Below the pieces are notes generated by a model. It had not been told where the DNA came from. It made no database searches and saw nothing but the letters and a program-made list of their open reading frames with translations. Positions 5,965-6,274 of a stretch of DNA of 6,274 nt are shown here, in pieces. Numbering within the stretch: the first letter of the stretch is position 1; each line of letters starts with the position of its first letter. Source of the stretch: an uncultured Rivibacter sp. GTDB lineage: Bacteria > Pseudomonadota > Gammaproteobacteria > Burkholderiales > Burkholderiaceae. The stretch covers positions 1-6,274 of the forward strand of contig CAMLNA010000194.1 of NCBI GenBank assembly GCA_946481025.1, in the 5' to 3' direction. Both the position numbers and the translations under genes were made by a program.

Positions 5965-6274
5965 ATGACATCACGCCAACTCCAGGCGGTTGCGCTCGCC
6001 TGCGCGCTGTCCGGCGCGACCGCCGCCGCACCGGCCGCCACCATCGGCTTCATGGCCCCGCTGTCCGGACCGCAGGCGCTGGTCGGGCAGGACCAGCTCG
6101 ACGGCTTCCTGCTCGCGGTGGACCAGCTGGGCGGCAAGCTCGGCGGCACGCCCGCCAACGTGCTCAAGGAAGACGACCAGCTCAAGCCCGAGGTCGGCCA
6201 GCAGATCGTGCGCAAGCTCATCGACAAGGACAAGGTCGATGCGATCGTCGGCCTGTCGTTCTCGAACGTGCTGA
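5965..6274 (+). CDS. ABC transporter periplasmic substrate-binding protein, branched-chain amino acid/aromatic type (partial, 3' end cut)
   Basis: The frame is open for 103 codons to the window end. Residues 1 to about 24 look like a Sec signal peptide: Arg4, a hydrophobic core (AVALACALSGATA), and AxA-type cleavage sites around 20-24. No convincing lipobox surrounds Cys13. The mature part begins TIGFMAPLSGPQALVGQDQLDGFLLAVDQLGGKLGG and continues with VGQQIVRKLIDKDKVDAIVGLSFSNVL, the opening of a type 1 periplasmic-binding (LivJ/LivK-like) fold. In Burkholderiales such proteins often belong to uptake systems for benzoate-like acids. It follows nagAb by 11 nt with a strong ribosome site, so it is probably co-transcribed, and salicylate, gentisate or a related acid is the likely ligand. 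The ligand is inferred from position only; the permease and ATPase genes would lie beyond the window. Confidence 0.85.
   Translation, partial: MTSRQLQAVALACALSGATAAAPAATIGFMAPLSGPQALVGQDQLDGFLLAVDQLGGKLGGTPANVLKEDDQLKPEVGQQIVRKLIDKDKVDAIVGLSFSNVL

Noticed and set aside
5990..6274. A 94-codon open frame near the window end
   Set aside because: It is Arg/Ser/Pro-rich shadow translation; the frame starting at 5965 has a ribosome site, a signal peptide and a recognisable binding-protein N-terminus.

Overview
The window is a GC-rich stretch of bacterial chromosome or plasmid. It carries a divergently controlled aromatic-degradation operon of the nag type (salicylate to gentisate to central metabolism). 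Protein content and codon use suggest a betaproteobacterium of the Burkholderiales, perhaps a Comamonadaceae or Rubrivivax/Leptothrix-like lineage. That placement is inferred from remembered similarity to the Nag/Nah proteins of Ralstonia sp. U2, Polaromonas and Pseudomonas, not from a search.

Layout: a NahR/NagR-type LysR regulator lies on the minus strand (40-987). A roughly 107-bp divergent control region (988-1094) holds a perfect LysR-type palindrome, an extra half-site one helical turn away, and a 7-bp inverted repeat that ends exactly at the next start codon. On the plus strand follow seven tightly packed genes: ferredoxin reductase (nagAa-like, 1095-2078), gentisate 1,2-dioxygenase (nagI-like, 2090-3115), fumarylpyruvate hydrolase (nagK-like, 3145-3840), salicylate 5-hydroxylase large subunit (nagG-like, 3871-5130), small subunit (nagH-like, 5145-5627), Rieske ferredoxin (nagAb-like, 5636-5953), and the first 103 codons of a periplasmic substrate-binding protein of an ABC transporter (from 5965, cut by the window end). 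Gaps between these genes are 8-30 nt, with no sign of internal promoters or terminators, so one polycistronic transcript is likely. No gene-free stretch exceeds 300 bases.

How it works together: the binding protein probably helps import an aromatic acid. NagAa takes electrons from NADH and passes them through NagAb to the NagGH oxygenase, which hydroxylates salicylate to gentisate. NagI cleaves gentisate to maleylpyruvate, and NagK hydrolyses fumarylpyruvate to fumarate and pyruvate. The glutathione-dependent isomerase (NagL) that normally joins the last two steps is not in the window. The regulator, by family, should respond to salicylate and bind the palindrome.

The chemistry is known. What is less usual is the arrangement (ring-cleavage genes placed between the reductase and the oxygenase, with no naphthalene dioxygenase genes), the SD-less and possibly leaderless first gene, a TTG start for nagI, and an 11-bp tandem duplication at the nagG/nagH junction whose loss would fuse the two subunits in frame. 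I see no clear sign of a wholly new system.
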